Assembly (NCBI RefSeq): GCF_000403435.2
Contig: NZ_KE159712.1
Coordinates: 1 to 64,000, forward strand
Direction: 5' to 3'
DNA: 64,000 nt
Source of the DNA: Oscillibacter sp. 1-3
GTDB lineage: Bacteria; Bacillota; Clostridia; Oscillospirales; Oscillospiraceae
Numbering within the stretch: position 1 is the stretch's first letter; every line of letters begins with the position of its first letter. Below are positions 15,095 to 23,784 of this stretch, piece by piece. The notes under the pieces are model-generated. The model was not told the DNA's origin and did no database searches. It saw nothing but the letters and a program-made list of their open reading frames with translations. The position numbers and the translations under genes were made by a program.

Positions 15095-15542
15095 ACATAC
15101 CTCCCAGCATAATTTTCAGCTTCTGCTTTCCCCGGTAGAGGTAGGTGCTCACCTGCGGGGCCCTGCAGCCCATCAGGTCCGCGATCTCCTCCACCTCGTA
15201 CTCCTCGTAATACCGCAGGTACACCGCCTGCCGGTATTTCTCCGGCAGTGCCTGCACCGCCCGCAGCACTGGGCTGTCCTCCACTTCCGGCAGCTCCACC
15301 GCCGCCTCCCCAGCGCTCTCCAGCGGTACGCGGCGGCGGGCCCAGGCGGACTTTTTCAGATCCTTGCAGCAGTTCACCGCCACGCGGAGCACCCAGGCCC
15401 TCTCCTGTTCCTCCCCGTCAAAGCGGCGGGGACTGGTCAGCAGTTTCAGCAGCACGGTCTGGCTGACATCCTGGGCGTCCTGCATACTGCCTGTCCAGGT
15501 ATAACCGATGCGCAGTACCGTATCCGCCCAGCGGGCCACCAT
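15069..15542 (-). CDS. ECF-type RNA polymerase sigma factor
   Basis: A 157-aa extracytoplasmic-function sigma factor. Region 2 is MVARWADTVLRIGYTWTGSMQDAQDVSQTVLLKLL (here in part: TWTGSMQDAQDVSQ) and region 4 is LPEKYRQAVYLRYYEEYEVEEIADLMG with helix-turn-helix APQVSTYLYRGKQKLK. It is slightly shorter than usual (160-190), as the region upstream of ATG 15540-15542 is in frame but lacks another start; AGGAGG lies 8 nt before this ATG. It is followed by its anti-sigma partner with a 26-nt overlap. It probably controls an envelope-stress regulon, the usual role of such pairs. Confidence 0.9.
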   Translation of the reverse strand: MVARWADTVLRIGYTWTGSMQDAQDVSQTVLLKLLTSPRRFDGEEQERAWVLRVAVNCCKDLKKSAWARRRVPLESAGEAAVELPEVEDSPVLRAVQALPEKYRQAVYLRYYEEYEVEEIADLMGCRAPQVSTYLYRGKQKLKIMLGGMYGQQCLSE

Positions 15543-15756
15543 ATCCTCGGCCTCCTGGCGGGAATATGAAATCTGTTCCGTAGTATCATCTCCTTTTGAT
15601 TGGCGCCTTTCACTGATAAAACGAAATGATGCGGATCAATCTGACAGATTTGGCAGAAAAATCTCCCCGCAACTGCCCGGTTGCGCAGCTCGGTTGGTGG
15701 ACGCTACCGCCCCGCCCTGCTATAATTGCCTCAATACAAACGAGGAGGAAGCGCCT

Positions 15757-16551
15757 ATGAGCATTGCCGAGATCATCAAATCAGCCCGGGAGGTCCGGGG
15801 CATGTCCCAGGAGGACCTGGCGGAGAGACTGGAGGTCAGCCGTCAGGCGGTGAGCAAGTGGGAACTGGGGACGTCTGTGCCAACACCGGAGAACCTGAAA
15901 ATTCTGGAGGAGGTCCTGGCGGTCACGTTTGAGACAGGGGAAAACTCTGCTGTCCCTGCCATGCCGCGAAGACTGCATCCGTGGAAAATCGCCGCCATCG
16001 CCTTGGGCGGGCTGATGCTGGCGGCGCTTGCGTCCATCGGCCTGTATTTTTCTATGCCCAATCCGGAGCAATCCCCTGCGGACCTGGAACCCGCCATCAC
16101 CGGCGTCTGGTTCTTTGATGAGGCAGGCGCCCCCCTGGAACCGGACCTGGGGGACGGCTGGAAGAGCTTTGCCGTGGGTCAGCGGGTCTACCTGCTGGTG
16201 AGCTTCCGTCAGGACGCGGAGGCCAGTGTCTACGGCGCTGCGCTATACGCAACCCCCACTGGAACGGAAACCTATGACTGCCGGGAACAACTGGCGGTAC
16301 AGGCGGTCGGTGACTGCCCCTTCGCCCTCTTCCCACTGGACTTTCCATCGGAGACTATGGTTCACCTGGATGTGACATTGGAATGCAGCGGCGGGCATAC
16401 TATCACGCAAACCCTGAATGTGACGGCAGTCGCCGCCAGTGAGACGGGCAGTGAGAATTATGAATTTGAAAATTTCATGGAGGTGCCTGCGGAGGGATCA
16501 GCGGTCGGTGAAACGCTCGTTGATTTTTGTATTTTTTCAGTACGCGGATGA
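15757..16551 (+). CDS. XRE-family regulator with membrane anchor and outer domain
   Basis: A 264-aa protein. Residues 1-65 are a helix-turn-helix (IIKSAREVRGMSQEDLAERLEVSRQAVSKWELG, split: SAREVRGMSQEDLAERLEV and SRQAVSKWELG). A transmembrane helix follows at about 75-93 (IAAIALGGLMLAALASIGLYF). The remaining 170 residues are predicted extracytoplasmic and of unknown fold. It is a one-component membrane-bound regulator like others common in Clostridia. ATG 15757 has GAGGAGG 11 nt before it; TATAAT at 15721-15726 is a plausible -10. It is divergent from the ECF sigma factor gene. Confidence 0.82.
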   Translation: MSIAEIIKSAREVRGMSQEDLAERLEVSRQAVSKWELGTSVPTPENLKILEEVLAVTFETGENSAVPAMPRRLHPWKIAAIALGGLMLAALASIGLYFSMPNPEQSPADLEPAITGVWFFDEAGAPLEPDLGDGWKSFAVGQRVYLLVSFRQDAEASVYGAALYATPTGTETYDCREQLAVQAVGDCPFALFPLDFPSETMVHLDVTLECSGGHTITQTLNVTAVAASETGSENYEFENFMEVPAEGSAVGETLVDFCIFSVRG

Positions 16552-16749
16552 GAGGACCCGTAAAATAATAAGGCCAAGCCAATCGCCAAAGTGCATACAG
16601 CAAATATCAAAATTCCTGACAACCAGGCCGGCCCCTGCAGGAAATGCGCCGGGGCCGCCGCACCCGGCGGCCTGGTGCTCACAATTTTGAAGACCGCTAT
16701 AGATGGCAGGGAAAGAACGCGGTTATTATGAGAGCGCAAGGTCTTCTGA

Positions 16750-16805
16750 CTCAGCGGGAATTTTCCCGTCAAGCCGTGTGCGGCGGCTATTGATACAGCT
16801 TCAAG
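16750..16805. repeat. Decayed relative of the 54.0-kb MITE
   Basis: GCGGGAATTTTCCCGTCAA and the end GCGGCTATTGATACAGCTTC align with the right half of the MITE at 54025-54119 (inverse ITR AGAAGCTGT-CCAAT-GCGGC). The left terminal repeat is not seen, so it is a truncated remnant. Confidence 0.5.
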
Positions 16806-16886
16806 AGCCTGTTTACATAAGACAAACTTGCAAATTTCCAGGCAAATTTCGCACTAAGCCGTGGGTTTGGACTTATGTAAAAGGCT
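16806..16886. mobile_element. 81-bp MITE-like element
   Basis: AGCCTGTTTACATAAG (16806-16821) and the inverse of CTTATGTAAAAGGCT (16872-16886) form 15-bp imperfect terminal repeats around a noncoding centre. It lies between two converging genes. No clear target duplication can be assigned. Together with 16750-16805 and the terminator it fills the 380-bp gap at 16552-16931, where I see no gene. Confidence 0.6.
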
Positions 16887-16887
16887 T

Positions 16888-16932
16888 AAAATAAGCGGGA
16901 ACGGCCCTTCCCAGGCCGTTCCCGCTTATTTT
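16888..16932. terminator. Bidirectional terminator
   Basis: AAATAAGCGGGAACGGCC pairs with GGCCGTTCCCGCTTATTT around CTTCCCA, with A and T runs on both sides. It ends the flavoprotein gene on the minus strand and reads from the plus strand. Confidence 0.9.
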
Positions 16933-18329
16933 TATCCCTCTTCCGCGATCTTCCGTCCCATCAAAACACCCATAATGGAGGCCATCATCAGTCCCCGGGT
17001 CCAGCCAGAGCTGTCCCCTAGACAGTGGAGGCCCTGGAGGCTGGTGTTGAAATCCGTGTCCATCTTCACCCGGTTGGAGTAGAATTTCAGCTCTGGAGAA
17101 TACAGCAGCGTCTCTGTGGCGGCAAAGCCCGGCACCACATAATCCATGGCCTTAATGAAGCCGATGATGTTAATCATGGACCGGTAGGGCATGGCGGCGG
17201 TGATGTCCCCGGCCACGGCGTCAGGCAGCGTGGGCCGGATGTTGGACTGGGCCAGCTCCTTCTCCCAGGTGCGCTTGCCGTCCAGGATGTCGCCGAACCG
17301 CTGGACCAGAATGTGGCCGTTGGCCAGCATATTGGTCAGCTCGCCCACCTTCTGGGCGTAGGCAATGGGCTGGTTGAAGGGGACGCTGAAATTGTGGGAA
17401 CAGAGAATGGAGAGGTTTGTGTTGTCGCTTTTCATCTCTTTATAGGAGTGGCCGTTGACTACCGCCAGGTTGTTGTCGTAGTTCTCCTGGCTGACAAAGC
17501 CGCCGGGATTCTGGCAGAAAGTGCGCACCTTGTTCTTGAAGGGCTGGGGATAGCCCACCAGCTTGGACTCATACAGCACCCGGTTCACGGTCTCCATGAT
17601 CTCGTTGCGGACCTCCACCCGAACGCCGATGTCCACGGTGCCGGGGGCATGGGCGATGTTGTGCTCGGCACAGAGCTTCTCCAGCCAGTCCGCCCCGCGG
17701 CGGCCGGTGGCCACAACGGTATGCCTGGCGCAGATCTCCAGGTCCGTCTTCCCGTCAGAAATCCGCACGCCCTTGCAGACGTCGTTCTCCAAAATCAGGT
17801 TGCTGCACTCATAGCCGAAGTACATCTCTACCCCGTTTTCCTGGAGGAACCGTTCGATGGCCAGATAGATGGCCTGGGCCTTCTCGGTACCCATGTGGCG
17901 GATGGGGCAGTCCACCAGCTTGAGGCCCGCCTGAATGGCCCGGCGTCGGATCTCCTTCCGCTCCTCCTCGTGCTCCAACCCCTCGATGTGGGTGTCCGCG
18001 CCGAACTCCAGGTAGATCTTGTCAGCGTAGTTGATGGTCTCCTGAGCCAGGTCTGGGCCGATGAGATTAGGCAGGTCGCCGCCCACCTCATAGCTCAGCG
18101 ACAGCTTTCCGTCGGAAAAGGCGCCGGCGCCGGAAAAACCGGTGGTGATGTGGCAGTAGGGCTTGCAGTTCACACACTTGCGGGTCTGGGCCTTTGGGCA
18201 GCGGCGATTCTCCACGCTCTGTCCCTTCTCCACCATGACGATTTTCTGACGGCTGCCCTTCTTTAGCATCTCCAGGGCCGTAAAGATCCCGGCAGGGCCC
18301 GCTCCGACGATGACAACATCTGCTTTCAT
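16932..18329 (-). CDS. FAD-dependent dehydrogenase of COG2509 type
   Basis: A 465-aa flavoprotein. The N-terminal dinucleotide fold begins VVIVGAGPAGIFTALEM (5-21); a Cys-rich RRCPKAQTRKCVNCKPYCH block (about 43-61) follows, then GFSGAGAFSDGKLS, and the C-terminal FAD-binding GLHCLGDSSGWTRGLMMA. This is the uncharacterised FAD-dependent dehydrogenase family widespread in Firmicutes. Substrate is unknown. It is the downstream gene of mltG-U32 peptidase in the same orientation, 25 bp after the U32 gene, so probably in that operon. A strong terminator follows. Confidence 0.88.
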   Translation of the reverse strand: MKADVVIVGAGPAGIFTALEMLKKGSRQKIVMVEKGQSVENRRCPKAQTRKCVNCKPYCHITTGFSGAGAFSDGKLSLSYEVGGDLPNLIGPDLAQETINYADKIYLEFGADTHIEGLEHEEERKEIRRRAIQAGLKLVDCPIRHMGTEKAQAIYLAIERFLQENGVEMYFGYECSNLILENDVCKGVRISDGKTDLEICARHTVVATGRRGADWLEKLCAEHNIAHAPGTVDIGVRVEVRNEIMETVNRVLYESKLVGYPQPFKNKVRTFCQNPGGFVSQENYDNNLAVVNGHSYKEMKSDNTNLSILCSHNFSVPFNQPIAYAQKVGELTNMLANGHILVQRFGDILDGKRTWEKELAQSNIRPTLPDAVAGDITAAMPYRSMINIIGFIKAMDYVVPGFAATETLLYSPELKFYSNRVKMDTDFNTSLQGLHCLGDSSGWTRGLMMASIMGVLMGRKIAEEG

Positions 18330-18354
18330 AGCTGTCTCTCCTTCTGTTTTCTAT

Positions 18355-19584
18355 TCACTTCGCTGATAACTCTACCCCATGTCGCACCAATGTCATAGGC
18401 GGCACCGCCCGGGGCAGCTTCACACAGAGGCGCATCTGGGGCGTCCGGGGCTCCTCCACAATCTCTCCCGCCTCGCTTCGCATCTCCGGCGCCGTCATGG
18501 AGAAGGGGCGAAGATCCGGGCCTACCAGCTCCACGGTGTCTCCGGTGCGGAATTTATTCCGCAGGGACAGCACCGCGTTTCCCTCCCCGTCGCAGTCCAC
18601 CACAACGGCGGTCACCTGCCAATCCCGGATATAGCGGGAGTTTTCATAGTACTGCCCCGGCGGGCCGTAGAAAAAGCCGGTGGCGTAGGGCCGGTGGCTG
18701 ACGTGCTCCACCTCGTCCCTCCACACGGGGTCCGGGGGCTCCCCCGCCGCCGCAGCGTCCAAACAGTGGCGGTAGGCCCCGGTGACGATGGCGGCGTAAT
18801 AGGCGGACTTGGCCCGCCCCTCGATTTTCAGACTGCTCAATCCAACGGCGCACAGATCATCCAGGTGGTCGATCATGCACATGTCCCGGGAATTCAGGAT
18901 GTACGCGCCCTGGCCGTCCTCCTCAATGGGGAAGTATTCGCCGGGGCGCTTTTCCTCCATCAGAGCGTAGTGGTAGCGGCAGGGCTGCGCGCAGGCCCCC
19001 CGGCTGGAATCCCGCCCGGTCATATAGTTGCTGAGTAGGCACCGGCCGGAGTAGCTGACGCACATGGCTCCGTGAACGAAGGCCTCCAGCTCCAGATCCG
19101 GCGGCGTCCTCTCCCGAACGGCTCGGATCTCCTCCAGGCTCAGCTCCCGGGCCAGAATGACCCGGGAGGCCCCCAGGTCATGCCAGGCCCGGGCGGTCTC
19201 GTAGTTGCAGACGCTGGCCTGTGTGGAGACGTGCCGCCGGCACCGGGGAGCGTACCGCTCCGCCAGGGTAAACGTCCCCAGGTCCGCCGCGATCAGGGCG
19301 TCCACCCCGGCGTCGTTCAGCCGCTCCAGATGCTCCGGAAGGCGCGCGATCTCCTCATTGCGGGGCATGGTGTTGATGGTGCAGTGGACCCGGACGCCGT
19401 GGGCATGGGCGTAGTCCACCGCCCGGGGCAGATCCTCCGGGGTGAAGTTCCCGGCAAAGGCCCGCATACCAAATTCCGTGCCCGCCAGATACACGGCGTC
19501 CGCACCGTAGAGGACTGCCATTTTCAGCCGCTCCATGTCCCCTGCGGGAGCCAGCAGCTCCGGCTTTTTCTCCTTATCCGCCAT
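18355..19584 (-). CDS. U32 peptidase family protein (TrhP-like tRNA hydroxylation)
   Basis: A 409-aa U32 family protein. The family signature E-x-F-x2-G-[SA]-x-C-x4-G-x-C-x-x-S is met exactly by EAFVHGAMCVSYSGRCLLS, followed by GACAQPCRYHY, giving the Cys cluster that binds an Fe-S centre in the tRNA-modifying branch. In E. coli and Bacillus, such proteins (TrhP/YrrN-O) make 5-hydroxyuridine in tRNA wobble positions using prephenate. The conserved mltG neighbourhood supports the same role here. ATG 19584 overlaps the mltG stop. An upstream TTG at 19602 is possible. Confidence 0.85.
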   Translation of the reverse strand: MADKEKKPELLAPAGDMERLKMAVLYGADAVYLAGTEFGMRAFAGNFTPEDLPRAVDYAHAHGVRVHCTINTMPRNEEIARLPEHLERLNDAGVDALIAADLGTFTLAERYAPRCRRHVSTQASVCNYETARAWHDLGASRVILARELSLEEIRAVRERTPPDLELEAFVHGAMCVSYSGRCLLSNYMTGRDSSRGACAQPCRYHYALMEEKRPGEYFPIEEDGQGAYILNSRDMCMIDHLDDLCAVGLSSLKIEGRAKSAYYAAIVTGAYRHCLDAAAAGEPPDPVWRDEVEHVSHRPYATGFFYGPPGQYYENSRYIRDWQVTAVVVDCDGEGNAVLSLRNKFRTGDTVELVGPDLRPFSMTAPEMRSEAGEIVEEPRTPQMRLCVKLPRAVPPMTLVRHGVELSAK

Positions 19585-20746
19585 ACTGGTCGCTGTTGAC
19601 AAAGTTCAGGAAGCTGTTGTAGTCGGTGAAATAGTGGTGCTTGTGATCCGTCCCCAGAGCGTAATAATAGTAGTCGCTGGAGGTAGGATACAGCGCTGCG
19701 TTAATGGAGGTCATGCCGGGGTTTGCAATGGGCGTAGGCGGCAGACCCGCGTATTTGCGCAGGTTGTAGGGGCTGTCCGTCTCCAAGTCCGCATTGGTGA
19801 TGGCCCCCTCGTGGTCCGGCAGGGCGTAGAGCAGCGCGGCGTCAATCTGGAGCATTCCGTAGGTGCCCCGCTTGTCGCCGGGGCCGTTGAGGCGGTTGTA
19901 GATGACGGAGGCGATCATGGCCTGGTCTGTGCCGTCGGTCTCCCGTTCAATGAGGGAGGCGATGGTGACAATCTCCTTCATGCTGCGCCCAGAGGTCTCC
20001 AGCTCCTCCTGGACATCCTCGCCCATCATCTTCTGCTCAAAGTTCCTGATAAGCCGCTCCAGGGCGCTCTGGGGATTGTGGTTTACATAGAACTGATAGG
20101 TGTCCGGGAAGAGATAGCCCTCCAGACGGCTGATGTCCTCGGAGTCGTTATCGATGAAATCATAATTGAATTCCGCCGTCCTGGCGGCCTCCAGAAACTT
20201 CTCCTCCGTATTGACACCCTTCTCCGCCAGCAGGCGGATGATCTGCGCCACGGTGTAGCCCTCCGGAATGGTGACGTCCACCGTCTCCGCGCTCATGCTG
20301 CCGGAAGAGCTGCGCATCCCGGAGATCAGAGCATGATAGTCCATGTCGTTGTTCAGCCGATAGGTGCCGATGCCGATCTTGTCCTCAGCCTTGGTAAACT
20401 TGGCAAAGAGCTTGAAAAACCACTTGTACTGGATCAGCTCCGCCTCCTGGAGCTTGTCCGCCACAGTGTCCAGGGTGTCATCGGCGGAGATCTCCACCGT
20501 CACCTCCATCTTTGCCCCCCGGTTGAAGGCGCACAGGTCCGACGCCAGCAGCCATCCCACGCCGGCCATGGTGGCCGAGGCGGCCACCACAATCAGCACA
20601 TAGAGAATCACCGCCAGCAGCGGGTTCATGCGCCGCCGCTTCTTCCGGCGGCGGGCGCTCTGGTTTTGTTGGGGACGGTCCGCCTGGCCGCGGCGCACCT
20701 GAGCGGCATCCCAGCTGGCGGTATCTCCCTTTCTAAAATCTGCCAT
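19574..20746 (-). CDS. mltG: Endolytic transglycosylase MltG
   Basis: A 390-aa YceG/MltG enzyme that cuts nascent peptidoglycan strands at the membrane. A basic cytoplasmic tail (RRRKKRRRM) precedes one transmembrane helix (PLLAVILYVLIVVAASATMAG, about 36-60). The catalytic region contains ASLIERETDG with the active-site Glu, then the conserved GxYGMLQIDAALLYAL, DSPYNLRKYAGLPPTPIANPG and YFTDYNSFLN motifs. ATG 20746 has GGAGG 5 nt upstream. It leads an operon with the U32 gene and the flavoprotein. Confidence 0.95.
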   Translation of the reverse strand: MADFRKGDTASWDAAQVRRGQADRPQQNQSARRRKKRRRMNPLLAVILYVLIVVAASATMAGVGWLLASDLCAFNRGAKMEVTVEISADDTLDTVADKLQEAELIQYKWFFKLFAKFTKAEDKIGIGTYRLNNDMDYHALISGMRSSSGSMSAETVDVTIPEGYTVAQIIRLLAEKGVNTEEKFLEAARTAEFNYDFIDNDSEDISRLEGYLFPDTYQFYVNHNPQSALERLIRNFEQKMMGEDVQEELETSGRSMKEIVTIASLIERETDGTDQAMIASVIYNRLNGPGDKRGTYGMLQIDAALLYALPDHEGAITNADLETDSPYNLRKYAGLPPTPIANPGMTSINAALYPTSSDYYYYALGTDHKHHYFTDYNSFLNFVNSDQYGG

Positions 20747-20881
20747 TGAAACCTCCATACCCGGCGCCCGGCACAGCCGGGCCCGTCCGCTTTTTAAGCT
20801 GAATTATTTTTTCAATGGCCAGGCTCCAGCTGGAAACCCGGCGCATAGAATATCCCAAAGTCTTTAAGAGAGGTGTTTGAA

Positions 20882-21127
20882 ATGTGTTTTAACAACGGAA
20901 GCAACAACTCCTGCCTGTGGATCATCATCATCCTGGTCCTGTTCTGCTGCTGCGGCAGCAGCAGCGGCGGCAATTCCTGGGGCTGCGGAAACTGGGGCGG
21001 CTCCTGCGGCTGCGGCAATTGGAACGGCTGCGGAAACTGGAACGGCTGCAACTGCGGCTGTAACTGCAACTGTGGCTGTAACTGCAACTGCGGCTGCAAC
21101 AACAACTGCGGTGACAGCTGCTGCTGA
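20882..21127 (+). CDS. Cys/Gly/Asn-rich small membrane protein
   Basis: An 81-aa protein. After a short polar start (MCFNNGSNNS) it has a hydrophobic helix CLWIIIILVLFCCC (11-24), then a tail made almost only of Cys, Gly, Asn, Ser and Trp, with alternating C-N-C-G-C units. About 25 of 81 residues are Cys. Similar Firmicutes proteins are annotated as chorion-class high-cysteine proteins by composition only. AGAGAGGTG lies 7 nt before ATG 20882. The gene stands alone, divergent from mltG, and ends in a GC-rich hairpin. The tail could cross-link in a surface or spore layer or bind metals; this is unproven. Confidence 0.8.
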   Translation: MCFNNGSNNSCLWIIIILVLFCCCGSSSGGNSWGCGNWGGSCGCGNWNGCGNWNGCNCGCNCNCGCNCNCGCNNNCGDSCC

Positions 21128-21138
21128 CCACCGGGAAG

Positions 21139-21160
21139 ATGGGGCGCGAAAGCGCCCCGT
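21139..21160 (+). terminator. Hairpin after the Cys-rich gene
   Basis: GGGGCGC-GAAA-GCGCCCC, 11 nt after the stop codon, with a GNRA tetraloop. Only a weak T-rich tail follows, so termination is likely but not certain. Confidence 0.6.
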
Positions 21161-21188
21161 CCTCTTCGCCCCAAGCGGGACAGGCCGC

Positions 21189-21908
21189 CTATTTTCTCCG
21201 CCCCGCCCGCCTCACATGGACCAGGAACACCGGCAGCTTCATCATGCGGCCCAGCCGCCGGGGATTGCTGCACAACCGGTAAAACCACTCCAGACCGTGG
21301 TCACACCAGAACTTTGGAGCCCGCTTTACCGTACCGGCGAACACGTCTATACTGCCGCCCAGACCGCAGAGGAGACGCGCGCCGGTAGCCAAGCCGTTTT
21401 TCGCCATCCAAAGCTCCTGCTTCGGCGCGCCCAGACACACAAACACCGTATCCGCTCCGCTCTGCCGGATGTTTTCCACAATGGGGCCGTCCTCCTGAAA
21501 GTACCCGTCGTGGAAACCGGCGATCCGCAGTCCCGGATACCGCTCCCGCAGCCGCTCCGCCGCCGTCTCCGCCACGCCGGGCTTGGCCCCCAGCAGATAG
21601 AGGGACATCCCCTCCCCCGCCATCTTCTCCAGCAGTCCGGCGGCAAATTCCACTCCGGGCACCCGCTCTTTCAGGGGCGTGCCCAGCATGGCCGCACCCT
21701 TGATGACGCCGATGCCGTCCGGCAGCACCAGTGCCGCGCCGTTGACCGCCGCTCGAGCCGCCGGGTTCTCCCGGCAGACCTCCACAATCTCCGGGTTGGG
21801 CGTCACCACATAATGGGTGCCTCCGGCATGGAGCAGCTCCATGCCCCGCTCCGCCGCCTCGGACAGCGTCAAATTGTCAAAACCGACGCCCAGTACGTCA
21901 ACGCGCAC
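21189..21908 (-). CDS. WecG/TagA/CpsF family glycosyltransferase
   Basis: A 239-aa GT26 glycosyltransferase, the family that adds N-acetylmannosamine(uronate) to lipid-linked GlcNAc in teichoic acid or enterobacterial antigen synthesis. VRVDVLGVGFDNLTLSEA, VTPNPEIVEVCRENPAA, LPDGIGVIKGAAMLG and VFVCLGAPKQELWMAKN are the family motifs. A GTG start at 21908 is preferred because AGGTGA lies 6 nt upstream and the family begins there; an ATG at 21923 also exists. It has its own promoter. Neighbours give no further pathway information. Confidence 0.9.
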   Translation of the reverse strand: MRVDVLGVGFDNLTLSEAAERGMELLHAGGTHYVVTPNPEIVEVCRENPAARAAVNGAALVLPDGIGVIKGAAMLGTPLKERVPGVEFAAGLLEKMAGEGMSLYLLGAKPGVAETAAERLRERYPGLRIAGFHDGYFQEDGPIVENIRQSGADTVFVCLGAPKQELWMAKNGLATGARLLCGLGGSIDVFAGTVKRAPKFWCDHGLEWFYRLCSNPRRLGRMMKLPVFLVHVRRAGRRK

Positions 21909-21943
21909 GGTATCACCTCGCATACATACTCATACAGTTTGTA

Positions 21944-21973
21944 AGTATAGCATAAGTTCTGGTAAAAAATCAA
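21944..21973 (-). promoter_or_regulatory. Promoter of the WecG/TagA gene
   Basis: TTGATT (21968-21973), 18 bp, TATACT (21944-21949) on the minus strand, 36 bp before the GTG start. Confidence 0.6.
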
Positions 21974-21994
21974 GAGGGACGCGCCGCGTCCCTC
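21974..21994 (-). terminator. Terminator of the EamA/membrane protein operon
   Basis: GAGGGACGCG pairs with CGCGTCCCTC in a tight hairpin followed on the minus strand by TTGATTTTTT. It ends the operon at 22016-23673. Confidence 0.75.
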
Positions 21995-22015
21995 CTTTTT
22001 TCTCTTTGGTGGCAA

Positions 22016-22765
22016 TCACACCTGAAAACCTGCCCGGCTTTTCAGAAGGTTAAAAAATGAGGTAATTCCCAGCGGGCGCCCCTGTCCCCAGGAGTTTACC
22101 CATACAATGTTCCACAAAAAAGCCAAAAGGCAGAAAAGTCCAGCCGTGGCCAGCGTGAGCAATATTCCAAACACAGCAAGCCTTTTGCGCAGTTCTTTTC
22201 CGGAAAGCGCTTCCATGGACACGTTCCGCCACTCTCCGGCATCATCGCCTGAAAAGGCATAGATCGCCGGAATGCCCTGCGGACCGGTGCGGAGCACGCG
22301 GGAAGCCGGATATACTACCCGGATCATATCCCCCGCTTGAAAGACTCTCTCACAATCGCGGTCCCGGATGTAAAAACGTTCGGGGCGCGTCAAATGCTGG
22401 TAACTTGACCGCTTCATATGCTTAGGCAGAACGGTTGTTACCTCATATGTCCTTTTCCGCTTTTGCGTCACACGCCCCGTTTTTACCAGTACGCTTCCTC
22501 TGAGCAGCGACAAAATGCCCCGCAAATACCACAGCGCCCATACCGCGGCAACAGCCCACAGCGCAAAAAACACAAGGGGAAACACCAGCAGAAGGAGCAT
22601 CTGACCGCCATACGTCCTGCTTCCATGGAGAATGGCTGTAACCGCAGGATCAATCACAGCGAGGCAGTACAGCATCAAACCCGATATATCTAACAGCAGA
22701 AAGATCGTGTGCTTCCGCACAAAGCGCCTGTACCTGCTTCTATACCGGCTCTTGACAGCGCTCAC
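22016..22765 (-). CDS. Membrane protein of unknown function
   Basis: A 249-aa protein with a basic N-terminus (KSRYRSRYRRFVRKH), two adjacent transmembrane helices (about 19-42 and 53-82), a soluble central domain with beta-strand character (about 85-185) and a third helix (about 195-222). I do not recognise the family. Its ATG overlaps the stop of the EamA transporter gene (ATGA), so it is translated from the same message and may work with that transporter, or regulate it. The soluble domain between helices resembles small membrane-linked sensor proteins only in general layout. Confidence 0.75.
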   Translation of the reverse strand: MSAVKSRYRSRYRRFVRKHTIFLLLDISGLMLYCLAVIDPAVTAILHGSRTYGGQMLLLLVFPLVFFALWAVAAVWALWYLRGILSLLRGSVLVKTGRVTQKRKRTYEVTTVLPKHMKRSSYQHLTRPERFYIRDRDCERVFQAGDMIRVVYPASRVLRTGPQGIPAIYAFSGDDAGEWRNVSMEALSGKELRKRLAVFGILLTLATAGLFCLLAFLWNIVWVNSWGQGRPLGITSFFNLLKSRAGFQV

Positions 22766-23673
22766 TGTTCTGCCCGCTTCTTCTCCGGCAGCTGGGCCAG
22801 CACCACGGCCGCCAGCATCAGCACACAGCCCAGGTACTCCTTCCCGCTCATCTGATTGCCGAAGGCGATGGCCCCGGCAATGGTTGCAAATACAGACTCC
22901 AGACTCAGCAGCAAAGACACCACCGTGGGATTGGAGTCCTTCTGCGCCACGATCTGCAAGGTATAGGCAACGCCGCTGGAGAACACGCCCACGTACAAAA
23001 TGGGCCAGGCGCAGACGCGGATGGCCTCCCAGGTAGGGGATTCCGACACCAGCATTCCCACGGCGGAGAGCACCGCCGCCACCAGGAACTGGATGCAGGA
23101 CATCTCCACGCCGTCCACCTTTTGGGTGAAGTGGTCAATGACCAAAATGTGGCCCGCGAAGCAGAAGGCGCACAGCAGGATGTAAAAATCACCGGCGGCG
23201 ATGGTGAACTCCTCGGTGATGCACAGGCAGTAGAGCCCCGCCACGGCCAGCACGATACCCAGCCAAATGCTCCTGGGGGCTTTTTTCTTGAGGAAAAGAC
23301 CCAAAATGGGTACAATGACGATGTACAGCGCCGTGATGAAGCCCGCCTTGCCGGGGCTGGTGCTCTCGATGCCCTTTTGCTGGAGGTTGGCGGCCACCGT
23401 CAGCGCCACACCGCAGCACACGCCGCCCAAAATCAGGTCCTTGCGGTATGTCGGCGCGGACCGCTCCGCCTCCTCTCCGCCGGCCTTCCGCCGCATAAGG
23501 CGCAGCGCCGCGCACAGCACCAGCAGAAAAAGGAACGCCACCGCCGACCGTGCAGCGTTGAAGGTAAACGGGCCCACGTAATCCGCTCCCACGCTCTGAA
23601 ACACAAAGGCCGTGCCCCAGATCAACGCCGCCGCCACCGGCAGTACGTTCTGTCGAATCCAATTTGTTCTCAT
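22762..23673 (-). CDS. EamA-family (DMT) transporter
   Basis: A 303-aa drug/metabolite transporter with ten hydrophobic segments in two EamA halves. The first half opens VLPVAAALIWGTAFVFQSVG and the second AGDFYILLCAFCFAGHILV; the conserved P-x-R and GxxxAS type helix ends are visible. Such proteins export amino acids, nucleotide-like metabolites or drugs; the substrate cannot be told from sequence. It starts 40 bp after a clear promoter and is coupled to a downstream membrane protein. It is divergent from the GNAT gene at 23785. Confidence 0.9.
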   Translation of the reverse strand: MRTNWIRQNVLPVAAALIWGTAFVFQSVGADYVGPFTFNAARSAVAFLFLLVLCAALRLMRRKAGGEEAERSAPTYRKDLILGGVCCGVALTVAANLQQKGIESTSPGKAGFITALYIVIVPILGLFLKKKAPRSIWLGIVLAVAGLYCLCITEEFTIAAGDFYILLCAFCFAGHILVIDHFTQKVDGVEMSCIQFLVAAVLSAVGMLVSESPTWEAIRVCAWPILYVGVFSSGVAYTLQIVAQKDSNPTVVSLLLSLESVFATIAGAIAFGNQMSGKEYLGCVLMLAAVVLAQLPEKKRAEQ

Positions 23674-23712
23674 GTCTTGTCCAATCTTCCTTCCTGTGAT
23701 ATACTGCCAAAT

Positions 23713-23741
23713 ATAATATCATGAAGGCGGGAAATTGGCAA
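23713..23741 (-). promoter_or_regulatory. Promoter of the EamA operon
   Basis: TTGCCA (23736-23741), 17 bp, TATTAT (23713-23718) on the minus strand. Confidence 0.6.
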
Positions 23742-23784
23742 GCCTATCCTCTCCATATCTTCACCCCGCCGGGAAGGAGCTTCC

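Noticed and set aside
16458-16772. 104-codon minus-strand frame with a hydrophobic stretch (SGILIFAVCTLAIGLALLFY)
   Set aside because: The helix is suggestive, but the frame overlaps the end of the XRE gene and the decayed MITE, and has no ribosome site. It could be a gene remnant, but support is too weak.
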